A stretch of 64,000 nucleotides of DNA. Origin: Riemerella anatipestifer ATCC 11845 = DSM 15868. GTDB taxonomy: Bacteria; Bacteroidota; Bacteroidia; Flavobacteriales; Weeksellaceae. The position numbers and the translations under genes are program-made. How positions within the stretch are numbered: position 1 is the first letter of the stretch; each line of letters begins with the position of its first letter. Below, in pieces: positions 17,707-28,266 of the stretch. The stretch spans positions 1,054,001 through 1,118,000 of the forward strand of contig NC_017045.1 of the NCBI RefSeq assembly GCF_000252855.1, given 5' to 3'. The notes beneath the pieces are model-generated. The model saw nothing but the letters and a program-made list of their open reading frames with translations, made no database searches and was not told the origin of the DNA.

Positions 17707-19143
17707 ATGAAACTAAATAAATTAAAAACTTTAGCTCTAGCTTCTCTACTACTAGGAAGCGTCTCTTGCCAGAGATATTTGGACGAACCTCAACCCACAA
17801 ACGAAATTAGCCCAAGCCTAGTTTTTGCAAGTATAGAAAACGCAGAAGCTAACCTTACAGGAATCACAAGCCTTCTAAGAGGAGATAACGAAACCTATAT
17901 CAGTACAACCGTAGATGCTACAAATTTAGGAAGCGTTTATTTCGCAAGAACAGTTAGAGGAGAGGATTTCATCGTTCCCAGCAACTGGTTTGCGGGGGAC
18001 TATTCTAATACCAATAGAATAAGTATTTACCGTAGAGCTAAATTCACATGGGAATATTTTTACAAAATCATTCGCCAGTGCAATGAGTTTATAGATGGTG
18101 TTAATAAAAGTTCTAACATAGCTGATACTCAAAAAAAATCTCTTATTGCTAGAGCAAAAGTACTCCGTGCATTATCTTATTTTGAAGTTGTGCAAGACTT
18201 TCAGTTGGGATACAAGTATGCGAAAGACCTCCCTGCGGTTCCTATCTATAGCAGCTATAGTACAAAAGCTCAACCTCTAAGTACTACTGGAGAAGTTTAT
18301 AATTTCATTACTAACGATTTAGAAACAGCTTTACCAGATCTTTCATATAGTAGAATATCCAAAGCTTTTGTAAACAAACAGGTTGCTTATGCTATCGCCG
18401 CTAGAGTGTATCAAGTAAAAGAGAACTGGCAAAAAGCCGCAGAATATGCAAAATTAGCTTATGGAGGAACCGTCAGCTCTGCACTTAATGCTGCAGAATA
18501 CGCCGAAGGTTTCAAAAAATTAGACTCACAAGAATGGATACTAGGTTATGGGCAACAAGCAGGACAGTCTATCACATGGTCTCAAGCACCGCATTCTTTT
18601 ACAGATTTATCTTTTGAGAATGATGGTTACAGTAATACCTATGTCAGCAAATCTCTATATGACTTGTTCTCTGATACAGATGTAAGAAAACTATTTGATG
18701 TAAATCCTTCTGTAAATAACCATACTAAATATAGTACTTATAAGTTTACTTTCAATAAAGATGCATCAGCGTGTCCTTACATCAGAACTTCAGAAATGAT
18801 TTTAATAGAAGCCGAAGCAAGATACAGACTAGGACAGGAAAGCCAAGCTAAGGACTTATTATTCCAATTACAACAAAATAGAGACCCTAAAGCCGTAAAA
18901 TCTGCTAATACAGGAGAAGAACTTTTTGAAGAAATTCTTATAGAAAGAAGAAAAGAACTTTATGGTGAAATAGGTGTAGAGCTCTACGATGCTAGAAGAT
19001 TATCTCGTACTTTAAAGAGATCTTCATGGCACCAAGTTCCATTATCTTTTGGAGTGAATGACACTAAAATCATTTACCAATATCCTCAGCAAGAGATAGA
19101 CGCTAACCCTTTCGTCCCTTCTGATATAAACAAAGATAGATAA
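17707..19143 (+). CDS. SusD/RagB-family nutrient-binding lipoprotein
   Basis: The surface-exposed lid protein that binds substrate for the preceding SusC barrel. The 478-residue protein has a lipoprotein signal ending in SVSC, with Cys22 as the lipidated residue. A tetratricopeptide-like helical SusD fold follows, with family-typical segments such as IARAKVLRALSYFEVVQDF, AYAIAARVYQ and, near the end, EEILIERRKELYGEIG. The length is normal. It is co-transcribed with susC, and a terminator lies at 19178-19211. Nothing identifies a carbohydrate substrate: no glycoside hydrolase or SusE/F gene is next to it, which argues against a standard polysaccharide utilisation locus. Confidence 0.92.
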   Translation: MKLNKLKTLALASLLLGSVSCQRYLDEPQPTNEISPSLVFASIENAEANLTGITSLLRGDNETYISTTVDATNLGSVYFARTVRGEDFIVPSNWFAGDYSNTNRISIYRRAKFTWEYFYKIIRQCNEFIDGVNKSSNIADTQKKSLIARAKVLRALSYFEVVQDFQLGYKYAKDLPAVPIYSSYSTKAQPLSTTGEVYNFITNDLETALPDLSYSRISKAFVNKQVAYAIAARVYQVKENWQKAAEYAKLAYGGTVSSALNAAEYAEGFKKLDSQEWILGYGQQAGQSITWSQAPHSFTDLSFENDGYSNTYVSKSLYDLFSDTDVRKLFDVNPSVNNHTKYSTYKFTFNKDASACPYIRTSEMILIEAEARYRLGQESQAKDLLFQLQQNRDPKAVKSANTGEELFEEILIERRKELYGEIGVELYDARRLSRTLKRSSWHQVPLSFGVNDTKIIYQYPQQEIDANPFVPSDINKDR

Positions 19144-19177
19144 TAAGTTTTTTCATTTTCACTTCATATTAACCCGA

Positions 19178-19218
19178 AATAAGAGAGTCTTTATAGAAAG
19201 GCTCTCTTATTATTTTAT
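19178..19218 (+). terminator. Terminator of susCD
   Basis: A 10-bp perfect stem (aataagagag / ctctcttatt), extended by inner cttt/aaag pairing, is followed by a T-rich tail. It lies 35 bp past the susD stop. Confidence 0.85.
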
Positions 19219-19309
19219 ATTAAAATTAAAAAACATCATTCTTTTAATAACAAAAGAAAGATTTAGTCCTAAAAAAACTTTAATTTAGCAACCTCAAAAT
19301 TAGCAGTAT

Positions 19310-19894
19310 ATGATTTACTCTCTACGAGGTATCGTTCAGGAGCTTAGCCCAACCCATTTAATTATAGAAACTGGTGGTGTAGGCTACTTTGTAAGCGTTA
19401 GTGTAAACACTTCTAAACACTTTTCCATTGGGAAAGAATCTTTAATCTACACACAACAAATCATTCGAGAAGACGCTCACTTATTGTACGGTTTTTCGGA
19501 GCTCAAAGAGAAAGAAATGTTTAACCTACTTATTTCTGTAAATGGTGTAGGACCAGCCTCTGCTATGATTATGCTTTCCTCACTAGAATTAAGAGAAATA
19601 GCACAAGCCATACTCTCTAGCAATAGTGCTGTATTACAAAAAGTAAAAGGTATAGGCACCAAAACTGCACAACGAATTATCATTGATTTAAAAGATAAAG
19701 TATTGCATTTTGGAGCAGATGAATCTGATATTTCCACCGTTATTGATAATAAAGTAAAAGAAGAATCGTTATCTGCATTAGAAGTTTTAGGAATCCCTAA
19801 AAAAATGTCAGAAAAGTTAGCCAACAAAATTTTGAAACAAAATCCAGAAATTCAAACGGAAGATTTAGTAAAACAAATTTTGAAAAACATTTAA
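19310..19894 (+). CDS. ruvA: Holliday junction branch-migration protein RuvA
   Basis: The DNA-binding subunit of the RuvAB branch-migration motor, 194 residues. An N-terminal OB-fold begins MIYSLRGIVQEL. The central part holds two helix-hairpin-helix motifs: NGVGPASAMIML (about residues 75-86) and KGIGTKTAQRIIIDLKDK (about 110-127). The C-terminal domain that contacts RuvB (ALEVLGIPKKMSEKLANKIL) is complete. The sprA start lies 5 bp beyond its stop, so the two share a transcript. This pairing is, as far as I recall, common in flavobacteria. No RuvB gene is visible in the window. Confidence 0.95.
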   Translation: MIYSLRGIVQELSPTHLIIETGGVGYFVSVSVNTSKHFSIGKESLIYTQQIIREDAHLLYGFSELKEKEMFNLLISVNGVGPASAMIMLSSLELREIAQAILSSNSAVLQKVKGIGTKTAQRIIIDLKDKVLHFGADESDISTVIDNKVKEESLSALEVLGIPKKMSEKLANKILKQNPEIQTEDLVKQILKNI

Positions 19895-19899
19895 AATAA

Positions 19900-22800
19900 G
19901 TGAAATCACATCATCATACATTCCATAAATTACTATGGGTTCTAGGGTTTGTGTTTTTTAGTAACCTTACCTATGCTCAAACAGAAAAAGATAGCCTAAA
20001 TTCTCAACCTCAACTCAGCCTTCCAAATCCTGTTCGATATGAGGCTTTTTACGATGTAAAAGAAGGCGTTTATTTCCTTTATCCTAAGATAGGAAACGTG
20101 GTTACAGGCACACCTATCGTAATGACTCCTTCGGAATATGGTGCTTATGTAAAATCTATTGGACTAAGAAATTACTACCAAGAAAAATCACTCCAATACG
20201 ATTTGGCTAATAATCTAAAAGAGCCAAAAGATGCAGAGAAAAAAAGACTTCTTCCTAGCATCAACATAAAGAACAAACTATTTGAAACTATTTTTGGAGG
20301 TAACAAGATAGAACTTATTCCACAAGGATTCGCTTCTTTTGATTTAGGTGGACTTTACCAAAGAATTGACAACCCGCTTATTTTACCACAAAACAGAAAG
20401 AATTTCGCATTTAATATTCAGCAGAGAATACAGTTAGGCATACTCGGTAAGGTAGGCGAAAATTTACAACTAAAAGCCAACTACGATACCCAAAGTGGAT
20501 TTGCTTTTGAAAATAGACTTAATCTAGCTTGGCGAGCAAAGGGTACTTGGAAAGACCTACAATCCAAAACATTAGGAGAAAGCAAAAGAACAGGCGAAGA
20601 TAAAATTATAAAAAATGTGGAGTTTGGTAATGTTAATATGCCTCTATCTACTAGTCTTATGCGAGGTTCACAATCATTATTTGGTTTAAAAACCGAGTTT
20701 CAGCTTGGTAAAACTTACGGTACATTAGTCCTTTCTCAACAACAAGGCGAAGCAAGAACCGTAACCGCACAAGGTGGAGGTGTACTCAATACCTTTAAAA
20801 TAAACGCCATAGATTACGAGGATAATCAGCACTATTATTTAGGGCAATACTTCTTCCAAAACTACGACAATGCCTTAGCGAATTATCCTCAAATCAATTC
20901 CAAAATCAATATCACGCGTATAGAAGTTTGGGTTCTTGACCAAACAGCAAGTAACCTACAAAATCAAAAAAGTATAGTAGCCGTAAGAGATTTAGGGGAA
21001 GGTTCTGCACAATATCCAAATAACACACAAAACAATCTCTACCAAAGCATTAGTGCCTTAGCTGGTATCAGAGATGCTAATACAGCCTATTCTACTATCA
21101 ATCAGCAATCATTTCCCAACGCTTCAGGTACTCTTGAAACTTATACAGACGGTGAACAGTTCATTTTTAACAGAAGAGCGAGAAGGCTTAATCAAAATGA
21201 ATTTACATTTCACCCGCAACTAGGGTATATATCCTTAAACCAAAGGCTTAATGACAACCAACTCTTAGCGGTTTCTTACTCTTACACCGTTAATGGTTCT
21301 AACCAAGTTTACAAAGTGGGAGAGTTTTCGGAGGAAAGTTCGGTTCTTGTAACCAAATTACTAAAGCCCAATGTTTTAGTAAAAACCACTTCTCCTATGT
21401 GGAACTTGATGATGAAAAACATCTATAGCCTTAATGCTAATGGGGTAACTTCAGATAAGTTCTTCCTTAATGTGTATTATAGAGACCCTAAAAATGGGAA
21501 AGTTAACTATCTACCTAACACACCTGTACAAGATACCAACCTTTTAAAACTCCTAAATTGGGACAGGCTCAATCTCAATAATGACTTACAATCCAACGGA
21601 AGTACTTTAGGAGACGGTTTATTTGACTTTGTTAATGGCATTACCATAGACCCTGCCAATGGAAAACTTATCTTTACCAAAGCTCAGCCTTTTGGTAATT
21701 TTATGGCAAGTACCTTAGGTAGTAACGACCCTCAATTTGTATTCTCGGAGTTGTACCAACAACAAAAGCAAGTAGCTACACAAAATCCTCTAGCACAAAG
21801 ATATACCATAGAAGGACGCTACCAAGGCGGACAAGGACAAGGCATTTCTCTAGGTGCAATAAATGTACCTAAAGGCTCCGTGCGAGTAACTGCCAACGGA
21901 GCTCAACTTACAGAGGGAGTGGACTATACCGTAGATTATATGCTAGGGCAAGTAACTATCATCAACGAAGCTCTTAAACAATCTGGACAAGCCATCAATA
22001 TCTCTTTAGAAAACCAAATGACCTTTAATACCCAAAGACGAAGATTTTGGGGATTGAATTTGGAAAGAAAAATCAGTGATAAATTTATCATTGGGGCTAC
22101 TGCAATGAATTATGCCGAAAGACCACTCACCCAAAAAGTTCAGATGGGGCAAGAAGCAGTTAATAACACAATGTTGGGTATGAATCTTATGTATAATAAC
22201 GAGTTACCTTTCCTCACAAGGCTTACGGATAAGATTCCGCTCATCAATACCGAAGCACCGTCTCATCTTAATTTTAAGGCAGAAGCCACCTATCTTATCC
22301 CAGGACAAAATAAGGACATTAACGACCAAGCCTATGTAGATGATTTTGACCAAACCACCTCAAAAATATCACTGAAAGAACCTGCTCTTTGGGCTTTAGC
22401 ATCTAAACCAGAGAAAAACCCTAATGATATTATATTCAAAAACTCAGCATTAGACAATGATGTTAAAAATGGATACGGTAGAGGGCTATTATCTTGGTAT
22501 TACATAGACCCTAGATTCTACGGTGTAGGAGGTAAAGCCCCTAATGGCATCACTGCTGATGCGTTGTCTAACCACGCCTCACGCCGTGTGAGAATGAACG
22601 AACTTTACAACAGCAGAGATTTTGTTGCTGGTGACCAAACCTATACCAATACCTTAGATATTACCTACTACCCTACCGAAAGAGGTCCGTACAACCTAAA
22701 CCCAGCCAACGAGTCTACTGCGGAAAGATGGGCTGGTATGATGAGACCTATCTCTGTGTCTAACTTTACCAATGCCAATATTGAATATGTGGAATTTTGG

Positions 22801-25800
22801 CTAATGGATCCTTACGCTGATGGAAAAATGCTGGGTACTAATCCTAAATTATTACTACACTTAGGAAATGTTTCCGAAGATATACTGAAAGACGGTAAAC
22901 TGCAATACGAAAACGGATTGCCTACTCCAGAAACCCCTGCAAGAACCTCCGAAAGCAGCTGGGGGACTCAGCCAGAACAACAGCCTGTTCTATATGCCTT
23001 CTCATCAGAAGGGGCTAATAGAACGGCACAAGATGTAGGTTATGATGGTTTAGATAATGTTCAGGAAGCCACCAAATTTGGCACAACTTTTATCAATCCT
23101 GTGACTAATCTTACCGACCCTGCCGCAGACGACTTCGTGTTTTACCTTTCTACACAATTCCAAGGTGCTTTAGCCTCTTCGGTAGTAGAGCGTTATAGAT
23201 ATTTCCGAAACCCAGACGGAAACTCCAAAGCCAATTCAATGGAGGTATCCTCTCAAATACCAGATGCAGAAGACCTCAATGGCGATTTTAATCTAGACCA
23301 AAGCGAAAGTTATAACCAATACACCATCAATTTAGATAAAGCTAATTTAGTTTTAGGAAAAAACTTTATCGTAGATGAAAAGGAAACCGAAGCTAAATTC
23401 CAAAACGGACAAGTAGGCAAAAACAAATGGTTTTTATTCCGTATTCCTGTGAAACAGTTTGATGCTGATGCTGGGGAAGCTAGTGATGCTATCCTAAATA
23501 ATGTAAGGTTTGCGAGAATGATTCTTAAAGGGTTTGACGAAACCTCAACACTAAGATTTGGTACTTTTGATTTGGTAAGGTCAGACTGGAGAAAATTCAC
23601 TAAAAACATTGCGGTTATCAACGAATCTGAGGAAGGCAACTACAACATAGATAACTCTAACTTTGATGTAGGAAGTGTTAATTTAGAAGAAAACTCAAAA
23701 GGTACTCCTCCTTATGTTATTCCTCCTGGCATAAACAGACAAGTACTAAGTGGAACTACTGGAGCACAAAGACAAAATGAGGCATCTCTTTACTTAAAGG
23801 CAACCAATCTTTCTAAAACATCACACGCCTCTAGAGGAGTGTTTAAGAATGTAGCGTTGGATATGCGTCGTTACGAAAAATTAGAACTTTTTGTACACGC
23901 CGAAGACCTTAAAGATGTTACATCTAACAAGCTAGACCAAAATGCCAAGTTCTTCATCCGTCTAGGAAGTGATGCCATAGACAACTATTACGAATACGAG
24001 TCTTCACTAAAATACACCGCTAAAAACGCAACCTCTCCACTAGACATTTGGCCAACTGAGAACACGATTAACTTTAATCTAAAAGAATTCATCAATGCCA
24101 AACTAAGAAGAGAAACCGCAGGGATAAGTCTAGACCAAAGATATAAAGACCAAGAGTATGGTGATAGCCACAGAGCTATATTTACCAAAGGGCGCCCTAG
24201 TTTGGGTAACATTTCTACCATCGTGATTGGGGTAAGAAATACAGGTTCTGATTCTAAAGATTTAGTACTTTGGGTAAACGAAATTCGTCTTTCTGGAATA
24301 GAAAACAAAGGAGGCTATGCAGCCAACGCTAACCTCAATTTTAACTTAGGAGATTTTGCTAATGTAAATGCCAACGCTGCTATCTCTACCATAGGATTTG
24401 GTTCTATAGACCAAAAACCTACCGAAAGACAGCAAACACAAAACACCGCATTTTCCATCAACACGACAGTAAATGTAGATAAATTCCTTCCTGAAAAAGC
24501 AGGAATGAAAATCCCTGTTAACTACTCTTACACCCAAACTATTGAGGATCCTAAGTACAACCCACTTAATGACGATGTCCTCTTTAATGAAGATCCTAAA
24601 AAAGACCAACTTAAACAAGTAGTGAGAACTTACACTCAGCAAAGAAGTTTTGGCGTGGTGAATATGAGAAAAGAAAGGGTAAACTCCGAGAAGAAACCTA
24701 AGTTCTACGATGTAGAGAACTTAGCTCTTACCGCTGTTTATCACGACGACTATTACAGAGATATCTACACTAAGAAAAACTACCGACAAAATCTAAAGGC
24801 TTACATAGACTACAACTACAACTTTAAACCTTGGGTTCTAAAGCCGTTTAATAAACTGATAAGCGACACGGCTAAAATAGCCCCTTATGTAAAATGGGTT
24901 AAAGAGTTTAACCTCAACCCTATCCCTACTCGTTTTTCTTTCAGAACAGAGCTAGATAGAAATTATAGCGAACTAGAGTTTAGAAATATTGAAGCCCTAC
25001 TCAATGGCAATGGCTCCCAAAATTTTGATGTTCTTAAAAACAGAAATTTCTTCTTTGGTTGGCAATATAACCTAGGATTTAATTTCACTAAGTCTTTCAA
25101 AGCCGAAATATTCTCTGCCACTAGAACTCTTAACGATGATTGGGCAGTGAATACGATGGACACCAAGTCTATCTTCCAAAACCCTTTTAAAGTGGGACGA
25201 CCTGTACTCTACAACCACAGAATACAGTTTAATTACCGTTTGCCTTTTGAGCACTTCCCTTACCTAGATTTTGTGAATGCGGAGCTGGGCTATGGGTTGC
25301 AATACAACTGGAATGCAAGGTCTACTGTACTTCTTAATAGTGCTAATGGAAATCTAGGAAATGTAGCTCAAAACACCAATAATAAGGTAGCCACTGCTTC
25401 GGTGGACATTCCTTTGTTGCTAGGAAAGTTTAAATATTTTAAAAAGTTAGACTCTATCCGACAAGGAAGAAATAGAGAAATAGACTCGCTTAATCAAATT
25501 TATGAAAAGGCTTTTGCTAATGAAAACAGCCGTAAGAGATTTAAGTTTAAGTCTTATAGATTTAAAAATCAATTATCTTTAACTCAGAAAGTAATGTCGG
25601 CTTTAACTTCCATTAAACAAGCCAACTTCAACTTTAATGAAAATAATGGAACCGTACTTCCTGGGATACTTTCAGAACCGAACTTTTTTGGTATAGGGCG
25701 AAGAGGATTTGGAGGACCTACCAGTGGTTTCCTACTAGGCTCTCAAGCTGACATTAGAAGACTCGCCGTAGAAAATAACTGGGTTACTCAGTCAGAGTAT

Positions 25801-26922
25801 CTTAACGACCCTTATACCCAAATGAGCAATAGAAATGTTACGGCTAATATCGTTATAGAGCCTATAAAGAATTTGAGAGTAGATGTTAACTTCCTTCAAA
25901 CTTATAATAAAATGCTCACTCACGGCGGATTTAATATAGACTTAGATGGCAATCGTGCCAATGGCATACAGTTCTCTTTTGCTAACGAAATGATAAGCTA
26001 CTCTAACACAGAATTCCTAATAGGTACTACTCTAAAAAATAGCACAGACATCTTTAACGATATTAAAACTAGAGCTAGAGAGTTCTCTAGACTTAATAGT
26101 GGTAACTTGACGACTGATGGTTTCGTAGAAGGCTACAGTATTGCCAACACTTATGTTTTGGTTCCTGCATTCCGCTCTGCGTTATCAGGGAAATCAGTTT
26201 CTATGAAAAACCCTACCCGCCCTAACTTCCCGTTACCTAACTGGCGACTTACTTACTCTGGACTTAGAAACATTCCGTTTATCAACAGTCAGTTTGAGAA
26301 GTTTGATATACAACATGCCTATACTTCTACCTATACAGCCACAGGAATACAGTCTAATATAGATTATTATAACAACCCTAATGCTCTAGATGTAAGAGGT
26401 AATAAACTGAATCCTTATGTATTTTCTCAAGCTATGTTTGTAGAAGAGTTTGCTCCTTTTGTAGGTGCTGATGTTACCATGAGAAACCACATGCAGTTTA
26501 GAGCTCACTACAACAGAAACAGAATGTTTTTACTAGGCTTAGTAAACCAAACCTTAACCGAAGATTCTGGCTCTGAGTATGTGCTTGGTTTTGGATACAT
26601 CTTAAAAGATTTAAAACTAAAACTAAGATATAAAGGTAAATCAAAAGATATTAAGAGCGACCTTAATGTTCGTGCCGATTTCTCGTTGAGAGATAACAAG
26701 ACATCTATCATCAATATCTTAAAAGATGATGCCCAAGTAACGGGAGGACAGCGTTTGCTAGGCATTAAAGTATCTGCGGATTACAATATGTCTCAAAACT
26801 TTAACATTCGTTTCTTCTACGACCAACTGATGACGAAGTACAAAATCTCCACAGCATTCCCACTATCTACTGTTAGAGCAGGGTTATCAGCCACATTTAC
26901 CTTTGGAGGAAACGGAATGTAA
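19900..26922 (+). CDS. sprA: Cell-surface protein SprA, type IX secretion outer-membrane translocon
   Basis: A 2340-residue protein. In the type IX secretion system SprA is a very large outer-membrane beta-barrel through which cargo with C-terminal sorting domains leaves the cell; in gliding flavobacteria it is also needed for motility. Here a histidine-rich start (KSHHHTFHK) precedes a signal peptide ending TYAQ. The rest is long beta-rich sequence with many aromatic/Asn repeats. It ends in LSATFTFGGNGM, a barrel-terminal pattern. The start must be GTG at 19900, because the next ATG lies well past the signal peptide. The frame is unbroken. A sorting-domain protein at 44159-48205 would be a client. 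Confidence 0.95.
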   Translation: MKSHHHTFHKLLWVLGFVFFSNLTYAQTEKDSLNSQPQLSLPNPVRYEAFYDVKEGVYFLYPKIGNVVTGTPIVMTPSEYGAYVKSIGLRNYYQEKSLQYDLANNLKEPKDAEKKRLLPSINIKNKLFETIFGGNKIELIPQGFASFDLGGLYQRIDNPLILPQNRKNFAFNIQQRIQLGILGKVGENLQLKANYDTQSGFAFENRLNLAWRAKGTWKDLQSKTLGESKRTGEDKIIKNVEFGNVNMPLSTSLMRGSQSLFGLKTEFQLGKTYGTLVLSQQQGEARTVTAQGGGVLNTFKINAIDYEDNQHYYLGQYFFQNYDNALANYPQINSKINITRIEVWVLDQTASNLQNQKSIVAVRDLGEGSAQYPNNTQNNLYQSISALAGIRDANTAYSTINQQSFPNASGTLETYTDGEQFIFNRRARRLNQNEFTFHPQLGYISLNQRLNDNQLLAVSYSYTVNGSNQVYKVGEFSEESSVLVTKLLKPNVLVKTTSPMWNLMMKNIYSLNANGVTSDKFFLNVYYRDPKNGKVNYLPNTPVQDTNLLKLLNWDRLNLNNDLQSNGSTLGDGLFDFVNGITIDPANGKLIFTKAQPFGNFMASTLGSNDPQFVFSELYQQQKQVATQNPLAQRYTIEGRYQGGQGQGISLGAINVPKGSVRVTANGAQLTEGVDYTVDYMLGQVTIINEALKQSGQAINISLENQMTFNTQRRRFWGLNLERKISDKFIIGATAMNYAERPLTQKVQMGQEAVNNTMLGMNLMYNNELPFLTRLTDKIPLINTEAPSHLNFKAEATYLIPGQNKDINDQAYVDDFDQTTSKISLKEPALWALASKPEKNPNDIIFKNSALDNDVKNGYGRGLLSWYYIDPRFYGVGGKAPNGITADALSNHASRRVRMNELYNSRDFVAGDQTYTNTLDITYYPTERGPYNLNPANESTAERWAGMMRPISVSNFTNANIEYVEFWLMDPYADGKMLGTNPKLLLHLGNVSEDILKDGKLQYENGLPTPETPARTSESSWGTQPEQQPVLYAFSSEGANRTAQDVGYDGLDNVQEATKFGTTFINPVTNLTDPAADDFVFYLSTQFQGALASSVVERYRYFRNPDGNSKANSMEVSSQIPDAEDLNGDFNLDQSESYNQYTINLDKANLVLGKNFIVDEKETEAKFQNGQVGKNKWFLFRIPVKQFDADAGEASDAILNNVRFARMILKGFDETSTLRFGTFDLVRSDWRKFTKNIAVINESEEGNYNIDNSNFDVGSVNLEENSKGTPPYVIPPGINRQVLSGTTGAQRQNEASLYLKATNLSKTSHASRGVFKNVALDMRRYEKLELFVHAEDLKDVTSNKLDQNAKFFIRLGSDAIDNYYEYESSLKYTAKNATSPLDIWPTENTINFNLKEFINAKLRRETAGISLDQRYKDQEYGDSHRAIFTKGRPSLGNISTIVIGVRNTGSDSKDLVLWVNEIRLSGIENKGGYAANANLNFNLGDFANVNANAAISTIGFGSIDQKPTERQQTQNTAFSINTTVNVDKFLPEKAGMKIPVNYSYTQTIEDPKYNPLNDDVLFNEDPKKDQLKQVVRTYTQQRSFGVVNMRKERVNSEKKPKFYDVENLALTAVYHDDYYRDIYTKKNYRQNLKAYIDYNYNFKPWVLKPFNKLISDTAKIAPYVKWVKEFNLNPIPTRFSFRTELDRNYSELEFRNIEALLNGNGSQNFDVLKNRNFFFGWQYNLGFNFTKSFKAEIFSATRTLNDDWAVNTMDTKSIFQNPFKVGRPVLYNHRIQFNYRLPFEHFPYLDFVNAELGYGLQYNWNARSTVLLNSANGNLGNVAQNTNNKVATASVDIPLLLGKFKYFKKLDSIRQGRNREIDSLNQIYEKAFANENSRKRFKFKSYRFKNQLSLTQKVMSALTSIKQANFNFNENNGTVLPGILSEPNFFGIGRRGFGGPTSGFLLGSQADIRRLAVENNWVTQSEYLNDPYTQMSNRNVTANIVIEPIKNLRVDVNFLQTYNKMLTHGGFNIDLDGNRANGIQFSFANEMISYSNTEFLIGTTLKNSTDIFNDIKTRAREFSRLNSGNLTTDGFVEGYSIANTYVLVPAFRSALSGKSVSMKNPTRPNFPLPNWRLTYSGLRNIPFINSQFEKFDIQHAYTSTYTATGIQSNIDYYNNPNALDVRGNKLNPYVFSQAMFVEEFAPFVGADVTMRNHMQFRAHYNRNRMFLLGLVNQTLTEDSGSEYVLGFGYILKDLKLKLRYKGKSKDIKSDLNVRADFSLRDNKTSIINILKDDAQVTGGQRLLGIKVSADYNMSQNFNIRFFYDQLMTKYKISTAFPLSTVRAGLSATFTFGGNGM

Positions 26923-26944
26923 TACTTTTATGTCAACAATCACT

Positions 26945-26982
26945 AAAGCTCCAAAAGGTATAAACCTTATTGGAGCTTTTTT
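26945..26982 (+). terminator. Terminator of ruvA-sprA
   Basis: A 10-bp stem (aaagctccaa / ttggagcttt), continued by an inner aaggt/acctt pairing, is followed by a run of T. It lies 22 bp past the sprA stop. Confidence 0.88.
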
Positions 26983-27015
26983 ATTAGCAATAAAACCACA
27001 TCACCGATTATTTAG

Positions 27016-27023
27016 TATCTTTG
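27016..27023 (+). promoter_or_regulatory. -7 element almost touching the queD start
   Basis: TATCTTTG matches TAnnTTTG exactly, with only 4 nt between it and the queD ATG. If used, the mRNA would be leaderless or nearly so. No TTG is seen at the right distance. Confidence 0.4.
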
Positions 27024-27027
27024 CCAC

Positions 27028-27471
27028 ATGATTAGAATTACTAAGATTTTTTCATTTGAAACCGCTCATGTCCTTTACAACTACGATGGCAAGTGCAAGA
27101 ATATGCACGGGCATTCGTACAAACTATTTGTTACCGTAAAGGGGGTCCCTATCAATGATTTAGACCACCCTAAAAACGGAATGGTAGTAGATTTTGGGGA
27201 TATTAAAAAGATTGTGAAAGAAGAAATTGTAGATGTGTGGGACCACGCCGTCTTGCTCAATGCCAACTCACCACATATCAGCTTAGGGAAAGAGTTAGAA
27301 GAAAAAGGACACAAAGTAATATTCTGCAACTACCAGCCGACTTGCGAAAATATGCTTTACGACATTGCCGCTAAAATCAAAAACAGGCTCCCCGAGTCTG
27401 TGCAACTAGCCTATCTAAAACTCCACGAAACAGAAAACTCCTACGGAGAATGGTTGGCAGAGGAGAATTAG
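27028..27471 (+). CDS. queD: 6-carboxytetrahydropterin synthase / 6-pyruvoyl-tetrahydropterin synthase family
   Basis: A 147-residue enzyme of the T-fold family. QueD converts 7,8-dihydroneopterin triphosphate to 6-carboxytetrahydropterin, the second step towards queuosine in tRNA. Zinc ligands His14, His27 and His29 (FETAH, MHGHSY) and the active-site Cys23 (DGKCKNMHGH) are visible, as is a C-terminal LHETENSYGEW segment. A pterin-biosynthesis role is the alternative, but no partner genes (queC, queE) are nearby to decide. It starts a plus-strand group with lpxH (27-bp gap) and a hydrolase. Confidence 0.88.
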   Translation: MIRITKIFSFETAHVLYNYDGKCKNMHGHSYKLFVTVKGVPINDLDHPKNGMVVDFGDIKKIVKEEIVDVWDHAVLLNANSPHISLGKELEEKGHKVIFCNYQPTCENMLYDIAAKIKNRLPESVQLAYLKLHETENSYGEWLAEEN

Positions 27472-27498
27472 TCTTTTAAAACAGATGTTACCAACGCT

Positions 27499-28266
27499 AT
27501 GACGATTACATTAGAAGACAGAAAAAAAATCTACTTCGCCTCTGACCAGCACTTCGGAGCCCCCACTCTAGAAGCCAGTAAACTTAGAGAACAAAAGTTT
27601 GTGCAATGGCTAGAAGACATTCGGAAAGATGCCCAAGTGCTGTTCCTTATGGGAGACTTGTTTGATTTTTGGCACGAGTGGCAGTTTGTAGTTCCTAGAG
27701 GCTTCGTGAGGGTGCTTGGTAAATTAGCCGAACTTAAAGACCAAGGCATAGACATCTACTTTTTTGTAGGTAACCACGACCTATGGATGAAAGACTACTT
27801 TGAGAAAGAACTCGGAATACCCGTTTTTTTTGAAAAAAGATACGCCACCATCAATGGCAAAAGGTTTCTCCTCGCCCACGGCGATGGTTTAGGTCCTGGC
27901 GATAAGGGCTACAAAAGAATGAAAAAGGTATTTACCAACCCTCTAGCTCAGTGGTTGTTCAAGTGGATTCACCCCGATATTTCAATGAAGCTTGCCCTGT
28001 ACCTTTCTCAGAAAAACAAAATGATAAGTGGCGAAGAAGACAAAGAATTTTTGGGTGAAGACCGAGAGTTTTTAGTACGCTATTCCAAAGAAAAACTAAA
28101 GGCGGAGCATATAGACTATTTCGTATTTGGGCATAGACACCTCCCGATGATTTTGGAGGTGGGAGCAGGAGCCTCTTATGTTAATCTAGGCGATTGGATT
28201 TCTTACTATTCTTATGGTGTTTTTGATGGGACTCAATTTCAGCTTAAATACCTAAGCAACTTATGA
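27499..28266 (+). CDS. lpxH: UDP-2,3-diacylglucosamine diphosphatase (LpxH-type)
   Basis: A 255-residue calcineurin-like metallophosphoesterase. The metal-binding motifs are in order: SDQH (Asp16, His18), GDLFDF (Asp53), GNHD (Asn92-Asp94), a central LAHGDG, and GHRHLP near the C-terminus. The GDLFDFWHEW segment and overall length resemble LpxH and its relatives, which cleave UDP-2,3-diacylglucosamine to lipid X in lipid A synthesis at the inner membrane. Substrate identity within the superfamily is inferred. Its stop overlaps the start of the next gene by 4 bp (ATGA), showing translational coupling. Confidence 0.82.
   Translation: MTITLEDRKKIYFASDQHFGAPTLEASKLREQKFVQWLEDIRKDAQVLFLMGDLFDFWHEWQFVVPRGFVRVLGKLAELKDQGIDIYFFVGNHDLWMKDYFEKELGIPVFFEKRYATINGKRFLLAHGDGLGPGDKGYKRMKKVFTNPLAQWLFKWIHPDISMKLALYLSQKNKMISGEEDKEFLGEDREFLVRYSKEKLKAEHIDYFVFGHRHLPMILEVGAGASYVNLGDWISYYSYGVFDGTQFQLKYLSNL

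Noticed and set aside
17707-19143. A polysaccharide utilisation locus around susCD
   Set aside because: No glycoside hydrolase, SusE/F, or hybrid two-component or anti-sigma regulator is adjacent; only susC, susD, a leader peptide and Lrp.
23310-26765. Several 60-109 residue antisense frames within sprA
   Set aside because: They are shadows of the sprA reading frame with no recognisable domain, start context or conservation signal.
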